Assembly (NCBI RefSeq): GCF_040436345.1
Contig: NC_133235.1
Span: 15,586,660 to 15,650,659 of the forward strand
DNA: 64,000 nt
Reading direction: 5' to 3'
From: Pagrus major
Taxonomy: Eukaryota; Chordata; Actinopteri; Spariformes; Sparidae
This document shows, piece by piece, positions 49,716-64,000 of the stretch; the first letter of the stretch is position 1; every line of letters starts with the position of its first letter. The position numbers and the translations under genes were made by a program. The notes under the pieces were generated by a model, which saw only the letters and a program-made list of their open reading frames with translations, was not told the DNA's origin and ran no database searches.

Positions 49716-52700
49716 GTAAACTTTCTGTTGGTTGGCTACACGGTTAATCAACCAGTCGGTTAATCTCTTTTTAAAAGCGTTGTATTTTAGATGCATTGGT
49801 GACTGAGAACTAACAGCAGCACTAACTCCCATTTCTCATTCGGTCACATGTTCAGTGTCAGCCCACAGCTCTCTGTGTTAGAAACTGAGTGTACCCCTGT
49901 TTATAGATGGGACGACAGGGTGTGTGTGGAGTCAGTGAGGTCCGCTGTAGTCTGATGGACTAACAGAGTTCATCTGATGTGGCAGGGGTCACCGACTGTC
50001 TGAGTCACTGAGGGTTGTCACCATTTTTTGGCCAGCAGCAGCAGTGTGATGCAGGGCTGCGTCAACAGAGATGTGAAGTAGAAGGGAGTAGAGGATCCTA
50101 CAGGCTGTCAAGTTCAGAAGAATATGATCCTTTTTCATAAAAAAATACATCAGACAAAGAGTCAGGGAGGGTATCAAGCCTCAAAACTTTTTTTGGTACA
50201 CTAGCATTCATTTGGAGTTGTTTCTGGCCAATGTTCACCTTCTTTTTGCTGTGTTTTTGGTCTCCCCCAGCTCCTAAGGGGAAATATCTGGCTCTTTAAC
50301 TGCTCAATGATTCGCCACGTTCATCAGCTAGTTTCCAAACTTTGTCATTTGGGCGTTGGACATGTAGTGTACAGTGTTTTTTTTTGTGGAAATAGCTGCT
50401 TGCTCCAGCTGGAAATGAGTTTGATGCAATAGCGAGAGTGAACCAAAACAGCATTTTTTAGCCAAAACAGATGAGCTGAAAGACGCTAAAAGGCTCCATA
50501 GAGCTGAGGGAGTGCAGAGCTGGTGATCAACACACCACATCAACACGAGTGACACTGTTCACATAAAACATAAACGCATCATTTTTTAATGGTTGAATCG
50601 TACAGTATTGAATACTGCAGCGTTAAATTAAAACAATATTTTGAAGACATGTTTACACTCTTCAAAGTCAGGTATCGAAAATATTACTTTGGTAACGATA
50701 CTGAAACTCTGGTAACGGCACTAGCATTGAAATTTGAAAACCATACCCAGCTTTACACACAAACGGCACACAAATATTTTATATAACCGGCTGATGCAGT
50801 TCTGATCACGTAAACATTCCTCCATGCAGAACTCTCTTGTAAGACTAGTTATTTTCAACAACAACTCAACATGCTTTTAACTGTGTTTTTTACATAGTAC
50901 ATAGCTGTGTTTGGTGTAGCTTGTAGTATCCCTTTGAGTCCTCTATCATATTCAAAGTGCTCTATTTTTGTCAATATACTGGTCCTGGAAGCTTCATGGG
51001 CAAAATCCCCGGAGCATTTCCTCCATGGAAGTACTGTAGATGCAGCAGCATGTATTGAGCATTTGTGAAGCTTATAGGCTCCATTTGAAGTGTGCGTGTT
51101 ATAGAAGATGAGAAGAAGTGGAGGACTGAAAAGCAGACAGACAAACAGACTGGCACTCCCATCTCTCAGGGGTTGTATGTCGCATGCAGTCATGATTAAA
51201 TGATGACTTCAGCAATAAAGACCGAGACCTGCCTACACAGCTTGATACTCTCCAAGGCAAGACTTCATCAGAAGCTGTGACATGTTAGTGAATCATTTCC
51301 GTCCTGCTCCTCTACGAGCTCTCAATTGCTCTTCTTTTGAAAAAATCAACTCCTCTCCCTGTTTTTCTCATCTCTGCTATACCATTATCCAACTTTCAAG
51401 AAGCTCTTGTCACACCACTCCTCAATTAAATGATCATTCATGGGTCAAATAGGAGTTTCCAGCGTAGCTTTCCTCATAGTCCTGCCTCGCCTTTGTTTTT
51501 TGAGGATAACTGATGAGAAGAACATCATCTGAATCCGAAAAATGCTGCTGTGCCGACATATTTGGCACGACGCAGATATGTAAAACTGCCTGAAATTAAT
51601 ATTAAACTTCATTGTTTTATGTTTTGCAGACATGAGCCGCGTCCTGATTCTTCTTTGTTCTCACCACCAGTTTTTAATAATATAGGATTCCTACATCCAA
51701 CAGGATTTGTGTAATCCCTTCCATGACTAATAATAAATGTAAGAACGCTGTAAAATATAGATAAATCATTATACAGACTTACAAGCTTGGGGTTTGCATT
51801 TTAGAACATATTAACAGAGACATTTATAAAAATGTTAGTGGTTTTTAAATCATTCAATTAGCTGTCGACACTCACAACATAGTTTCACAAAACCTCTTGC
51901 ACCCTGTTTGTCCAAACTACTGCGTGACAGATTTTTGGTGAGAGTGTCACAGATTGTTACAGTAAATTAAAATGATAAGTGGGATAATGTAATATCAGGT
52001 ATTTCCTTTAAAAATGGGTTTAACCTCTGGAATTTGGTGGATGATTTTATCTAAATGAATCTGTAGTACTGTAAGTACGACCCACAGAGAATGAAACATC
52101 CAGCTATTCAAGTATAAAAGTTAGACAAACATTTCAGTTTCTTCCTCTCTTTGCTTCCAATGAACTGAGAAAACCTCTTAGCCGACTCTTGATGTTGGAT
52201 ACTTCCTTATTTTTTCACAGTAATAATCAATTCTGTTGCAAGAGGTTCGACCGTGGCTGTAATCTCCTTTAGGCCTGTGGGTCTTCAGGAATCATGAGAA
52301 AAGCAGAGGATCCAGCTCAGCCGCAGGAGGAAAACCTCCACAGCTTCAGAAAAACTTAACTCAACGGACACAAACCCTATGATGTGAACCTCCATCTGGG
52401 CTGATAACAAGCCGACTAACGACACTCTATATTACTGTGTGCTCTGCGGCCCCTGAGTTCGTTATCTTGTACGTTTTGTGGCGGTTCGGGAGTCCTCTGG
52501 GCTGTGGTAATAACACAGTATTTCAAATCTCACTTTTGTCCTTTATTGGCTCCCCTCCTTCCAATTTCAAGCCACAAAGACGGCATGTGTGCAGAGGAGA
52601 CGGCCCCTCCCTCTTATTACCAACCTATTGTGAACCTTTGGACACACACAAGGGGACAGTGGAGTACTGGGTGGTGGAAAGTGGCGCGGGGGTGAGGACG

Positions 52701-55700
52701 ACCTCATTATCAGCCAGCTGGACAGCCCAGCCGTCCACTTGTGCCCCCCTTTTAACCCTCACCCCCCTACACCCACCTCCAACCCTCCACCCACTGATGA
52801 GAATGAGGCTCTGTTGTCTGGTTCCCATTAGTGAGCAGGAGAAACATGGCTGCAGCCTAGAGGGAGAGAGATCCAGGCTACCTCTGCAGAGTCCCAGATA
52901 GACTGATAGAAGTTCATGATCATACGGTTATAACGTTACATTTTTCTGTGCCTTATTACCGAAGATGCACACTTGATGATCACAGGATAAAGACGCAGAC
53001 TCTTGAAAAACAACACGGCTCATGCAAATTATGAACAGTAGATGATCTTAGAAATGGCTGCAGTCCCTAGCTAGATGATAATCATGGGCTGAAGGATAAT
53101 AAGCTGCTGATAAAGGCTTAATTAAAGCCCAGCAGCCATCTTGAGAAGGCTGTTTACAGAAACAATCCGATATAGCGCAGCGTCTAGAGGCTTATTATGT
53201 TTTTCACTGTTACGCTGGAATGAGATTTGATCCAGTGAATTCAATTGTCTGATCTTTGTGTTTCTGTGAAGGTATTTTAGATTTATACAATATATGATTA
53301 TGAGCCCTGGAAAAAACCTCAGTTTCTCATGAGAGTCTGAAAGTCTAACAGTGTTGAATATATGCTATATCAGGTTTTGGATAGATTACAGGATCAACTG
53401 ATAGATATATCATCATCTTTGTCCTTTATGCTAACAGCTGACTCAGAGCTAAGAGTTCAAATGTTGGCAAGCAGCCTGAATTTTGTCGAATTCAAAATGT
53501 TTCCCACACTTTACTTCTCAGTAGGCTTCATGTCAGGATTATCTGTCGCTAGTTCCCTCCATTAAATCCCCTGAAAACTTGAGTTCAAATCTTGAGTATT
53601 TCTCAATAACAGGACTCCCTTAAAAAAAAAAAAAGCATGATCTTTCCCTGAACCTAACAAAGGGATTTGGTTGCCTAAACCTAAACAAACTGTGACTGAA
53701 CACTGAAAAAACAAAACAAACAAAAAACCCTGAAAATAATACATCTAAAGTCTAAACAGAGCTACAGATCTTCACACGGGAAATGAACTCCTCTCTCCTG
53801 AGTGACAGTCCTGTGTTTGTTTGATCCATTCATCAGCCCAATATTCTGCTTGTTTTGGACTCTGGCCTTTAAAGGCTGCCTTCCCCCATAACTGCCCATA
53901 CGGTCTTACAAGGCACATCATCCCTTTCCATGTACATAGGTGTGAAAAGACGATAAATGTGACTGTCCTGTAAAACTCCATACATCAGTGTTTTTTTGGG
54001 GGTCCCCTACTTTATATAACATTGATATCCTTGGCAGGATAAAATCAAATCAAAGTTACATAAGACAGTGACCCAAAAAACGTAGCAGCTGTCAGGAAAT
54101 TCTGATTCAAATGTTGCCAATCACCTTTTTTTTCCAGCTATGCCGAGCCACTTCAAACCAGTAAGAAGAGCTTAAAGGGAAAAAGAAATACGGAAGTAAG
54201 TTTGGCAGAAGATCGTGGGTTCATAACTCCAACATTCCCGGTAAAAAGCTGATTGAGAAAATACGTTTTTAGGGACTTTAAGGTAGAGAATACTGACATA
54301 GTCATTTATCGTAGTAGTTATAGATCAGAGTGACAGTACATGTTATGAGAGCATCCACTAGTGTACAAGTTATGACTTGTGGCAGATCGTTTTAGATCAG
54401 ATACGGTTTCTGGTTCCAGCAAAAACATCATGCTGACCGAGCTCCTCATTTAAACTGTTAATTCTACCAGATGAACTTCCCCTTTGCTAAGCTTGTGTCA
54501 CGGCTGAAAGTTTATTTTGAGCTACGTACGTCTCGGTCACATATGTCAACAAATGGGTAAACAAGTGAAGATGCTACTGATGCTAATGAACGCTCGCTGC
54601 CTCAACACAACTGTTGCTCAGACCAGGAAGTCTGCCTTTCCTCAGATAATCTGAGTCAGAGTCAGTTGCCAAAATTGAGGAAAAAGGTCGAAAGTCAATC
54701 TGCCAGGATCGGTGCTCAAGTGGATTGGCTGAGGAATGTACGGGAACGGACAACCAAGGCAGCAAATGCCAACAACCACTTGGCTTTTATCAGACTGATG
54801 GAATATTTAATTTATTTCATGATTGAGTGGTAGAGTATTTGTCAGTAGAATAACTTAATGGTCGGTTTTTCGTGGGATTTGTTGGTAGCAACAAAGGGAT
54901 AAACAGATTAATTTGGACAAATTGGTCTGCCAAATGAATACATTTGAAGATAGAATAACACCAGCTTTATCCTTTAAGTCTCCTTTGAAAGAGAAGATCT
55001 TAATCTCGGTTGGTTCAAGACAGGTTACAGAGTTGATCCCTGTTTTTCGCATGTCTGATGCGGTGATATTGGTTGTGGCAGGAACAGCATGGGAAATGCA
55101 GTATCCCTTTCCACTCTTGATTTGTCAGCATTATTTCTTGCCTGGGGGCTCCAGTTGAGCGTAACCCTCCGATCGTATCCATCTCCTCTGTATATCGTGA
55201 TGAAAGCAGAGCGACGTTCTGCCCTCTCCGCATGGCTCTCTCCATCTCTGCACATTACACACCACTGGCACGCTGCCAGTCTGCCGTCCCAGAATACTCG
55301 GCGGACCTGCTGAGGAGTTTGCAGGCAGATGACATGGCAGCTCTTCCCTCCTCCTGGCCTCTCTGAGCCACAGTGTCATTTATAGCTGTTAGTGTTGCTC
55401 CACAAACGGGATGACTCTGGTGACACATTGAATTCTTTTTTTATAGCCTCCACTTAAAGGCACGGGGGTGAGCTAACAGTTGGAGTGCATTTTAGAGTCA
55501 GTGTGCTTTAGATGACCTCCAGACAGCGGTGGAGTGGATACCTTTCAGATATATTAGTGGCTTTTTGTCACCTGCATGTCCCTCGGGAGGGTTTTGCTGA
55601 GTGTGCATGCTGTTTTAAAGCACCGTCCTGCAGGTCAGTCATAGTTACACTCATTCCCACCAGGGAGCTGCCCACTACAGTCTCATGGCTTTACAGAGCG

Positions 55701-56119
55701 CTGTGTGATAACTGTCTAGGGGAAACTGGGCTGCTTGTTCATTTTTCCTGGTTTCAGAGGTGATTTTATCCCTGTCTTACCTTTAGGGGATTATTGCCGC
55801 CTACACTTTGCTTTTATTGTCTTTTTGGATTTGTAGCCTTCGAGTAAAATCAATGACAACATCACACTTTTGTCTAATGTGATTCATCTTTTTTTTGTTT
55901 TTTGTTTGTTTGTTAATGCCAAACATGCAGGATTTTCCAACCAAGTGAGCCGAGTGTTTGTAATATTTTGACTGATAAATGGATTAACTTCTCTTCACCT
56001 TTTAAAGAATAAATTCGACAGTATGCGTATTTTCTGTCCTGCTGAAAGTTAGATACGAATGTCTGTGCGCTAAATACAAAGCTACAGTCAGGAGGCGATT
56101 AGCTTAGGTACAAAAAAAC

Positions 56120-56340
56120 ATTAAAATTCTCCATACAGCTCGTCAGGTAAGCCAAGTCTCTGGAAGCCTCGAGATCCCAAAGTGTTTTGAGAAAGGTTTT
56201 ATTTACATCCTTTTTTAGGCTGAAATCATCACTGTAGCTGTTGACCTAAAAGCGTTTGAGCATTTTAAAAGTGTAAAACTCCATCTGAAGTGGATACACG
56301 AGCTCGGCCGGGTGTCGACAGCGTAAATAGCATCTTTTCA
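56120..56340. repeat. Interspersed repeat, family B copy 2
   Basis: Contains TCCATACAGCTCGTC, CAAGTCTCTGGAAGCCTCGA and TTAGGCTGAAATCA, in the same order and orientation as 43719-43800. It extends further on its right side. Confidence 0.6.
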
Positions 56341-59300
56341 AACCAATTTGGGATCTCTCTGAGAATGTAGATAAAGTATGTAAGTGTATATCCCAAAAAG
56401 GCTTTCCTTAATAAAGAAATACATCAGCTTCACAATGTTGTCCAGTGCCGAGACAATGAAGCTGTCAATTTTGCGCAAATAGATCTGAAAAGCTTCAGTC
56501 TATTAAACCTGCCTCAGCCTACAAAGACCTTGAAGATGTCTTGTTTTAGTCTTGGTTGTGTGTGGTGGTGTAAATACTGTCATAGATGCTTTTATATCCT
56601 GTAAATAATACATTTCTAGGCAAAGCACTGATTTTTGCCATGAATTTAGTTGCATTTTTAATATTTAAAGTTAGAAAAGGTTCAAAAGTTCAACAGCTTA
56701 AATGAAAAAATACTGCAATATTCTTCAGTTGCTCGTTGTAATGAGTTGCAGATGCTTTTTGAAGATATATCATGCAATACTAGTTGTCTTTACAAGTCCA
56801 TTTATTGTAATTTTTCTCTGACAATACATGAAACGCTAACCATGCAACTCTTTATAAGAAAAATACAAAGAGCTGTTTGGATGCATTTCTTGTCTCAGGG
56901 CTTGGAATCTGTTCAAAATGCACTTGTTCACTGATGTTGGATCATCCCGCCTGACCGTCTCTTCATGTCCCTGTATAACAGAAATATCAATCACCACTTC
57001 CATCTCCTGGCCTGTAGCAGTCGGGGTCCTGTCTCTGTCTTCCTTTTAAGACTCCACCACCCGCTCTCTCACAGAGCCACAGGGAGAGGTTGCCAGTTCT
57101 GCACTTGTCAAACCTCCATCACTGAAAGGGCTAAATCAGGCCCGCACTACTCTCTGTTTATCCTGGCTGCATCGAGTCCGTCAGTTTATTCTTTTAAGTC
57201 GCAGTGTCTGATGAAAATTTCAAGCCATCGCACAGTCTAAAGATCTAGTGTTATGAGATAATGTATTGTGTGCAGTTAAAAAAAATGATTAATAACAGCA
57301 CAAGCAGGGATAGTTTAGAGTGGTTTGTAATTAAATTGTCTGAGTAGTGGTCACAACTTGGCAACAGTCTGTAGTCACGCTTGAGAAAAAAACTATCTTT
57401 GTGTAAGCTAGCACATTATTTGATGTAGTCTAAAATTAACTGTTTTTTTTAGCTTTAACAAAACGCAAAAAAAACTGAAGCAAATATAAAAGTGTTTATC
57501 TGTCCTTGTTAGCAATCATTAGCATGTCAAGCTAATTAGATGGCTAGTAATCAATAATTACTTCCAAGGCCAAGGAGCACATCATCAACTACCTACTTTT
57601 TAGGGTTAAAGGTTATGTGTTTTTTTTCCAAAGTTGTTCATGACTAGCACAACCAATATATAGCCTATATCCTCACTGAGCGGACGCTATCGTAGGTTAT
57701 GCTAACGTTAGCAGCACTGTCCTGCTTCTCAACTGCATTTGGGGACGTTTGTGCTCCAGAAACCCCAGAAAACAGTCACCTTTGACAGTCACTTTTATTT
57801 TGTACATTTGGTTCTGTTGTTATTTTACTTCCACTGAACAGACAGCATCAGCCAAGCAGTACCAGAGCAGTGCTGTTGTACCTTTTGCCATAGGATTTGA
57901 GTTCTCTGCCTCACGCAGCATCTTTCTGTTCAAAACAAACACACTTTGTTGCTGTAAGCCTGAGAACAGGTCACTTTCAGCTACCAAAAGCCTCCCAAAA
58001 CCCCTGCCTGTCACTGGATTTCTAGAATAACATCAGCAGCAGATGTTAACAGTGAAAATGTAGCTGTATCCATTGTACTGAATCCGTTTGTCAATCCTCT
58101 GTTAAACAGGCCTCCGCTCTTCCTCTCAGTCCTTGTATTTTCAGGTCAGATTTTTCGATTTGCCTTTCTCAAACCATCCATTACCATGGCAGCCAGTGAC
58201 GGACAGCCCAGTCAGGCAATGGGTCATTAAGTACTGTGAGAAGATTTCCTGGCTTTACTACTGTTCACAAGGCAACCGACCAGTGTAGCTTCTGAACGTG
58301 AGCCAGCATCCTTACCATGAATTATTAGAGTTCAAAGAGTTCGACGGCATCTGAAGTAAATTAACACGTTTTGTTTGTTTTCCCTTTTTGATAATATACA
58401 GCAGTTTACTCACACAGTTACAGTAAACAAATCATCAAGGAAGACTAAAAATGACTGCACCAGCAGACGAAGTATAAATAAAGAAACAAGATCACGATAG
58501 TTGGAAGTGCAGATGTCAGCTCATGCAGATCAGCGGTTCCAACCTGGGGTCGGAGCCCCCCGAGGGGTCTCAAGGTGTTGGATACTTTGACCTGGTCAGG
58601 CCTCTGAAATGTATTCAAATTAAACACCCTGAGGAGGAAAATCCCTCTTTGGATTATTGACATATGCAACATCTTAATAAGAAGTTATAACCACTGATCT
58701 ACATAATGATAGTTAAAGAAACAGGATAACAAACATGTTTAAGAGTGAGTGACTTGTTGGTTTTGGTGGTAGAAGCAGCGGCTTCTCACTTGTCATTTCT
58801 TTTCCCTATTGGTGCGGAGTAATTGAACCACACTCCAGAAGGCTGATATAAGAGCACTCTACTTGCCCTCGCTCTTATCTGTCTCCACCTGGTCTAATAT
58901 CCTGTAATCTTGACAAAGATAACATAGAATCTTCATCCTCTCTCTTTGCTTTATTAAATCCCCTTTCTTCCACTAAAGCACCGTGAAGAACTGTTCCTCA
59001 TTCTCATCATTTGTTACTTTTGGTTATATGCGGAAAAAGAATACGCAGATTGTTTTACTGTAACACACATTGGGCAGAATATAAATGAATCCTTCCCGTC
59101 TGTGTATCATGAAGGGACCTTGAGGGGAAGCTGATTGTAATTAAACATTTCAGAGAAGCTAAACCTGCTAATGGGAGCGCTCACTGAAGTGTAGCCTCTC
59201 CTCTCTCCTGCTCCCTCCTTACCGTGGGATCTGCCAATTCAGCACTACACACTCGAGGCATTCGAGAACCAGTCTGCCAACAAGTTAATGTATCATGCAT

Positions 59301-62300
59301 GCAACACACACTCACACGCGCTCACACACAATGACTAATCACAGGGCTGAGTTTGTGTCACGTTGTTGTGTCACCTGATTTGGAGGACACCACTTTGCAG
59401 CTATTTGTGTTTGCTGTATTGTTTAGTACTTATCTCTGATTAAAGAAGTGGATAATTATTATTAGTAGCTAATTACTGTGTCATGTTTTATTCGAGAGCA
59501 GCATGAAAAACCAAGGGATTAGCAGATAAAATCCCAGTTAATTTCTCACCTCTTATTTCACCTAAAAGTTGTGTCTTTGCTTCGCGCCAGTTGGCACCGT
59601 GGCATCATGTTTTCTGCGAGCGGCATGCCAGGCTGTCGGGTTGTTCGGGGAGATTTGTAAAGCGTGAGTGAAAGAGGAGTGACACGCCCCATAAAAGCTC
59701 TATTGTGCTGCTCTTTAATGCATGTCGGGTCCCAGACTGAGGTCAGCGCCGGCTTAACGAAGAGGAACAGTATGGGAGTGACCCTCCGCTGCTCACACGC
59801 GACCTCCTGCAGACTCACACATACACAAACATTGAATGATACGCACAGAAACACACACAGCAGGCCGCATTGTGCTCGTGCTGTAGCAGTGGATGATATA
59901 TAACCTGTGCAGGGCAGCATAGGTCCCTATAGCTACCGGCATCGATTCCTTAGAGAATAAGTGTTTTCTCAATCTGCTATAGGGCCTACAAGTCTCGAGA
60001 GGGAAACCAAGAATAGCAGCACTGTTGACGCCTCATACAACACACCTGTTAACTCAAAGCTTCTTTGCCACAGGTTTAATTAATGTGCTGTTTTTATGTC
60101 CGTCAGCAAGGTTAGGTCGTTATGTTTTCATCCCTCTTTGTCTCTTCCCTTGAAAAGTTAGAAATTCAATTTGTTTGAAATATGGTTGACAGATGGCTCT
60201 TGTTCCAATAATCAGTTAATTAGATTTTTTGCGATGATATGCATCATGGATTTCTCGTGTTATTCGATTACCACGTTCCAGCCATAAATATTATGCTGCG
60301 TTCAAGGACTGGAAGGAGGATCTGACATCCCAGACTTCTAAACCAGCTGCTGAATATTGCTCACCAGCTAATCGCTAACCTTGCGCGTCTGTCGTTAGAT
60401 GCGGTGCACGTTGTGTACAGTGGGTTGATCAGAGCTTTTTTGCTGATGCGAGTGGACCGAAACAACGAGCTGAAAATGCAACGAAAGCTCACATTACATA
60501 CAGTCATTTGATCCCGTGTTACTATAAAAACATTGATTAGCGCAGCTCTAAGGTCGTGTGTAAAGGACGTACATGATGTCTCTAATTCAAACCAAAACAT
60601 GCCCATTTTCAACTTCACCAAATAAACGGTTTGTAATGTCCTTAAACCTGACGTGTGGGAAGATTAATGTGCTCTGCTCCTGCATTCAAAACTCTAATTC
60701 TCTCGGTTTTTGACATTAAGGATTTAACATTCACCACAGAGGTGGAGAGCAATCTCCTGACAGCTATTGATGTCAAGAAGCAGGGGCGACGGAGAGGCCA
60801 GAGTCTGTTTACAAGATGCTCACATCCGCTTGGGATGGCCTGACATTGGGATGACCTCAGAGAGTGCTGCATTCAGCCTGTCTTGCTGCCAAACATATGC
60901 ACACACTGGCAGATGTATACAAACCCACAGGCCCGCTCAGCCTCGTGCGCACATGCAGCAGGACGACACAAAAACACGCGCCCACACGTTCTTAGACACA
61001 TGTGGGAGACTGATGACTGCAGATGTACGCGCGTGTACACACAGACACACGTGTGCGCGTCGGCTGAGCAGCGCACTCTACTGGATTACTTTAACTCAGT
61101 TAGCTTTGATTCGTTTAGGGCTTTTTGAAATATCACAGCTATTCTCGGTAGGCTCGCTGTAGACAGTACGGGGTTTTGTGCACCATTTTCAGCGGCAAAT
61201 TGGATTCCAATGAGTTGCGTGGTTCATGTTCGGCTGATGGAGCATATCCAGATGCAGTATATTTAGCCTGTATAGGCCTGCTGCAGGTGCTGCAAGGCAA
61301 AGATTGATCGTGCTTATAAAAATAGCACGGCACCGTAAATCACGGTGTAGCAGGAGCTTTATAAGGAAACACTTGTGCATCAGAATGCGTCCTTGGATGG
61401 AGAAAGAATTTAATTAAACGATAAAACGAAAGCATGTGTCACTTATACGCATTCATTCAAGTGTGTGTGCTGTATTAATTAATTTATTGAAATGGATTAC
61501 AGTCCAGATTGAGCGCTCATTCATCCAGATCTCACTAATATAATCTGCCTCTAAACATTTCGGAGCGACTTATCTCTCTGAGCTCTCCCGCCGGGTGAGC
61601 GATATTTATTCTGTTGTGTTGGAGTCTTAGGCTCCTCTGTCAGGGCTGAGAAGGGGTTTATCTGCATCCAGCGGCCGCCGCAGCTCCTTTTGTGCTCCAC
61701 ACCCCCGCCAGCCCTCCATCCCGCCCCGTTTCGCTGGTCACACCACACTTCCTGTTAAATCCCATTACGAGAGCCAGACGCCGCTCCCTGCTCTGTGTTA
61801 CAGTCTTACAGCAACATCATAAATAGGCCAAGCTGTTGAGTACAGATGCTGCTGAAAATATACTTGCTGTGTTCCCGTTCCTACTCATCCTCCACCCTAA
61901 AAATATGTTTCCCTCCCTCGCTCACATTGGGGGATTTTTTGGTGATGTCACTGTGTGATGTCGTCCAGCGCCTGTTCCAAAAATGCCTCAGCGTCTTACG
62001 CAAACAGGCGTGTCAGAGTACACAATACCCTCCTTTTCCTCTGTGAACACACCAGTTTTTCCAAGGTTATGTAGTGAGATTACTGCAGCATGTTTTTCCT
62101 TCGGTAGCAGCTTCACTGAACACATGTTACCTATTGAACAATCTGCTTTTACTTATCTGTTGATTATATTCCCCTGAGAACTGAAGTGACAGAATCTGTC
62201 CCACGCCTACAAACACTAAAGACGACTTGTGACACTTCACTAATTGTAAAACAATCCTGCAAGTCATTGTTACATAAATGCACTGTCACACACACAATGC

Positions 62301-62423
62301 ACATTCTTGATGTCATCATCTGAATTCTTTACACTTCATACACACCCTAACATGAGCACATGCAGGCGTACACACACATTCCTCTAACTGGCTCTGTGGG
62401 AACCTGCTAATGATAATTTAAGC

Positions 62424-62652
62424 TTTAAAGGTGAGCTGTGTAGTTTTGGGGAAGAAATTTTAATCAGAAGCGAAAGATCATCATTGACTGATTTTTTATG
62501 CATAAACAAACTAAATAAACAAATTATCTTTGTTTTCCTGACTGAATAAACAAACTGACCTTAAAGGACAACACAGTTTCATACTGTTTTACTTTATATT
62601 TGGCGGACCCTGCCACCTTTCTTACTTCAAAAACTACATAGTTTCCCTTTAA
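62424..62652. repeat. Short element with TTAAAGG inverted ends
   Basis: The left end TTAAAGGTGAGCTGTGTAGT and the right end, reverse-complemented, TTAAAGGGAAACTATGTAGT are inverted repeats. About 230 bp, non-coding. Probably a small non-autonomous DNA element; class not assigned. Confidence 0.6.
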
Positions 62653-63268
62653 CCTCAAACTCAAACCTGACCTTGAAAACCTCCCCAAACTTCATCTTTA
62701 ATTCATCCATAGCCTAACCCTGCCTCTAACCTTCAACTTAAAGCCAAATTCTTACCCTATATTTATGTTAAATTCAGCCCCACTTAAACCCATATGAGGG
62801 ATGAGAGGATATAAGATTTGACTGCTGATCACGATGACAAAACTCAGGATACGATGATAGTGTTAAACTTTCATTATCAGGATGATTGTGAATTGGGTCA
62901 TTTGGTAACGTCCTCATACGAGTGACTTCAAACAGCCTGTTTCTTTTAGTAGAGAGATGAGAGGAAACGAAAGGTCCCTGGCTGGACTTGAACTGGACAC
63001 GTCATGATATAAACACCACCAAGGTGACCCCCATTGCATGTTTTTTAATACAGTGCTATTTTTAGTCCGACCATTAAACTCCTGTCCTAACTCTAGCCTT
63101 CATCTTAAAATTAAAGCCAAAGCTCTAATCTACCTCAAATTTAAATTCTGAAACTTCATCAAATCTTCATTCAAATCTTAACCCTCAACTATAATCCTAC
63201 CTCACCATAAATGAGGCCTTAGGTGGCTACAGTGACCTCACTTTAACTGTCTCTCAGAGAGATAGAAA

Positions 63269-63270
<2 letters not shown>

Positions 63271-63300
<30 letters not shown>
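63271..63300. repeat. (AC)n microsatellite
   Basis: Fifteen AC units, followed by AAACACACC. Confidence 0.97.
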
Positions 63301-63308
<8 letters not shown>

Positions 63309-63486
63309 CATTAGCTGCCCCACTACACTTCAGATGTCCATCATGGGTGACGTGTGAGGCCAGAAGCAGTCAGGATGTGAAAGAACAGAGGTGAGAGGAT
63401 AAAGAGGCGAGAGTAAGACCAAACAGAAAAGGGTGGGCGCTCCATGATGGAGGTGCAGGAGAAGCCCAGAGAAACACAGACTGTAA

Positions 63487-63523
63487 GTCAATCTGTCAGT
63501 CAGTCAGTCTGTCAGTCAGTCAG
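63487..63523. repeat. (CAGT)n-type tetranucleotide repeat
   Basis: Imperfect CAGT/CTGT units (GTCAGTCAGTCAGTCTGTCA type). Confidence 0.85.
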
Positions 63524-63842
63524 GACCCACAGCGCCTGGTTCATACAGTCCCAGCAGGGTAACGACTGTGTAACTACAATCTTCTAATCCTGCAGGCTGG
63601 CAGAGCCCCAGGGGAGTAAAAACCAGCCACACCAGTACTACAGCCAGCTCCCACACCAGCTGGAGCTCCCTGCCAGCCTGCATGACTGCATGACTGACTG
63701 CCACTAACCCGTGCTAACAGGCTGTGAGAGCAGCGCATTCAGATGATGATGAAGAGAGATGCCTGTGTGTTTGTGCCTCTGTACTTTTTTGTGGCCCATG
63801 AGTGCAAGTGTGTTAAAGTGGAAGGAATACAGCGACACAAAG

Positions 63843-63845
<3 letters not shown>

Positions 63846-63909
<64 letters not shown>
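63846..63909. repeat. (GT)n microsatellite
   Basis: About 32 GT units, immediately followed by TGCAG. Open frames of Cys-Val or Thr-His here are repeat artefacts. Confidence 0.97.
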
Positions 63910-63910
<1 letters not shown>

Positions 63911-64000
63911 GCAGATTGAGGTTTTAGCACTGCAACAAGCAGAGGCAGAGCTGCTCAGGAGGAAGAGATAATCTCAGTGGTTGAGTCAAATTTAAATATG

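Noticed and set aside
52437..52901. 154-codon open frame in the MTCL1 intron
   Set aside because: No recognisable domain, low-complexity Pro/Thr/His composition and no splice or promoter context; probably chance.
59558..59920. 120-codon minus-strand frame in the MTCL1 intron
   Set aside because: Composition is driven by CA-rich sequence (Cys-Val stretch); no family similarity recognised.
63915..63969. Short exon-like segment after the GT repeat (IEVLALQQAEAELLRRKR then stop)
   Set aside because: It has an acceptor-like AG and looks coiled-coil, which would suit MTCL1. However, it runs into TAA with no donor nearby and does not match the expected next MTCL1 segment as I recall it.

Overview
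This window is vertebrate nuclear DNA, almost certainly from a teleost fish. It has long AT-rich introns with canonical GT/AG junctions, many CA/GT microsatellites, interspersed repeats of the kind common in fish, and four recognisable protein-coding genes. Exons were assembled by hand from splice signals, reading phase and similarity to remembered human proteins. No prokaryotic operon, CRISPR array, tRNA or rRNA was seen. Layout, left to right: (1) the 3' part of a PIEZO2 mechanosensitive channel gene on +, 16 exons from 957 to the stop at 13760, giving the last about 1,143 residues: acidic cytoplasmic loop, last blade helices, anchor/outer helix, extracellular cap, inner helix and C-terminal domain. 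(2) NAPG (gamma-SNAP) on -, 12 coding exons from 21804 down to 17778, a complete 311-residue protein, tail-to-tail with PIEZO2. (3) A head-to-head NAPG/RAB12 intergenic region of about 2.8 kb, dominated by a 1.6 kb AT-rich satellite of alternating inverted motifs (22129-23735). (4) RAB12 on +, 6 exons, 24640-30729, complete at 242 residues with all GTPase motifs and a CC prenylation end. (5) The 5' part of MTCL1 (SOGA2) on +: a large first coding exon (34294-35148) and two coiled-coil exons (39112-39336, 40598-40756). The next coding exon was not found, so the following intron appears to fill the remaining 23 kb.

The genes are not a functional pathway. Their association is conserved synteny with human 18p11.2, where NAPG/PIEZO2 are convergent neighbours and RAB12/MTCL1 are same-strand neighbours. 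Here the two pairs lie next to each other; in human, as I recall, they are roughly 2 Mb apart.

Non-coding content: hAT-like non-autonomous elements with recognisable inverted ends (4196-4742, 5484-6293, part of one at 7725), several families repeated within the window (for example 9650-10060 and its inverted partner 49248-49715), a foldback element (12639-12848), and CA/GT microsatellites, one just 3' of the RAB12 stop. The most unusual structure is the inverted-motif satellite between the NAPG and RAB12 promoters, which appears to have expanded inside an older interspersed repeat. I found no convincing novel protein-coding system.
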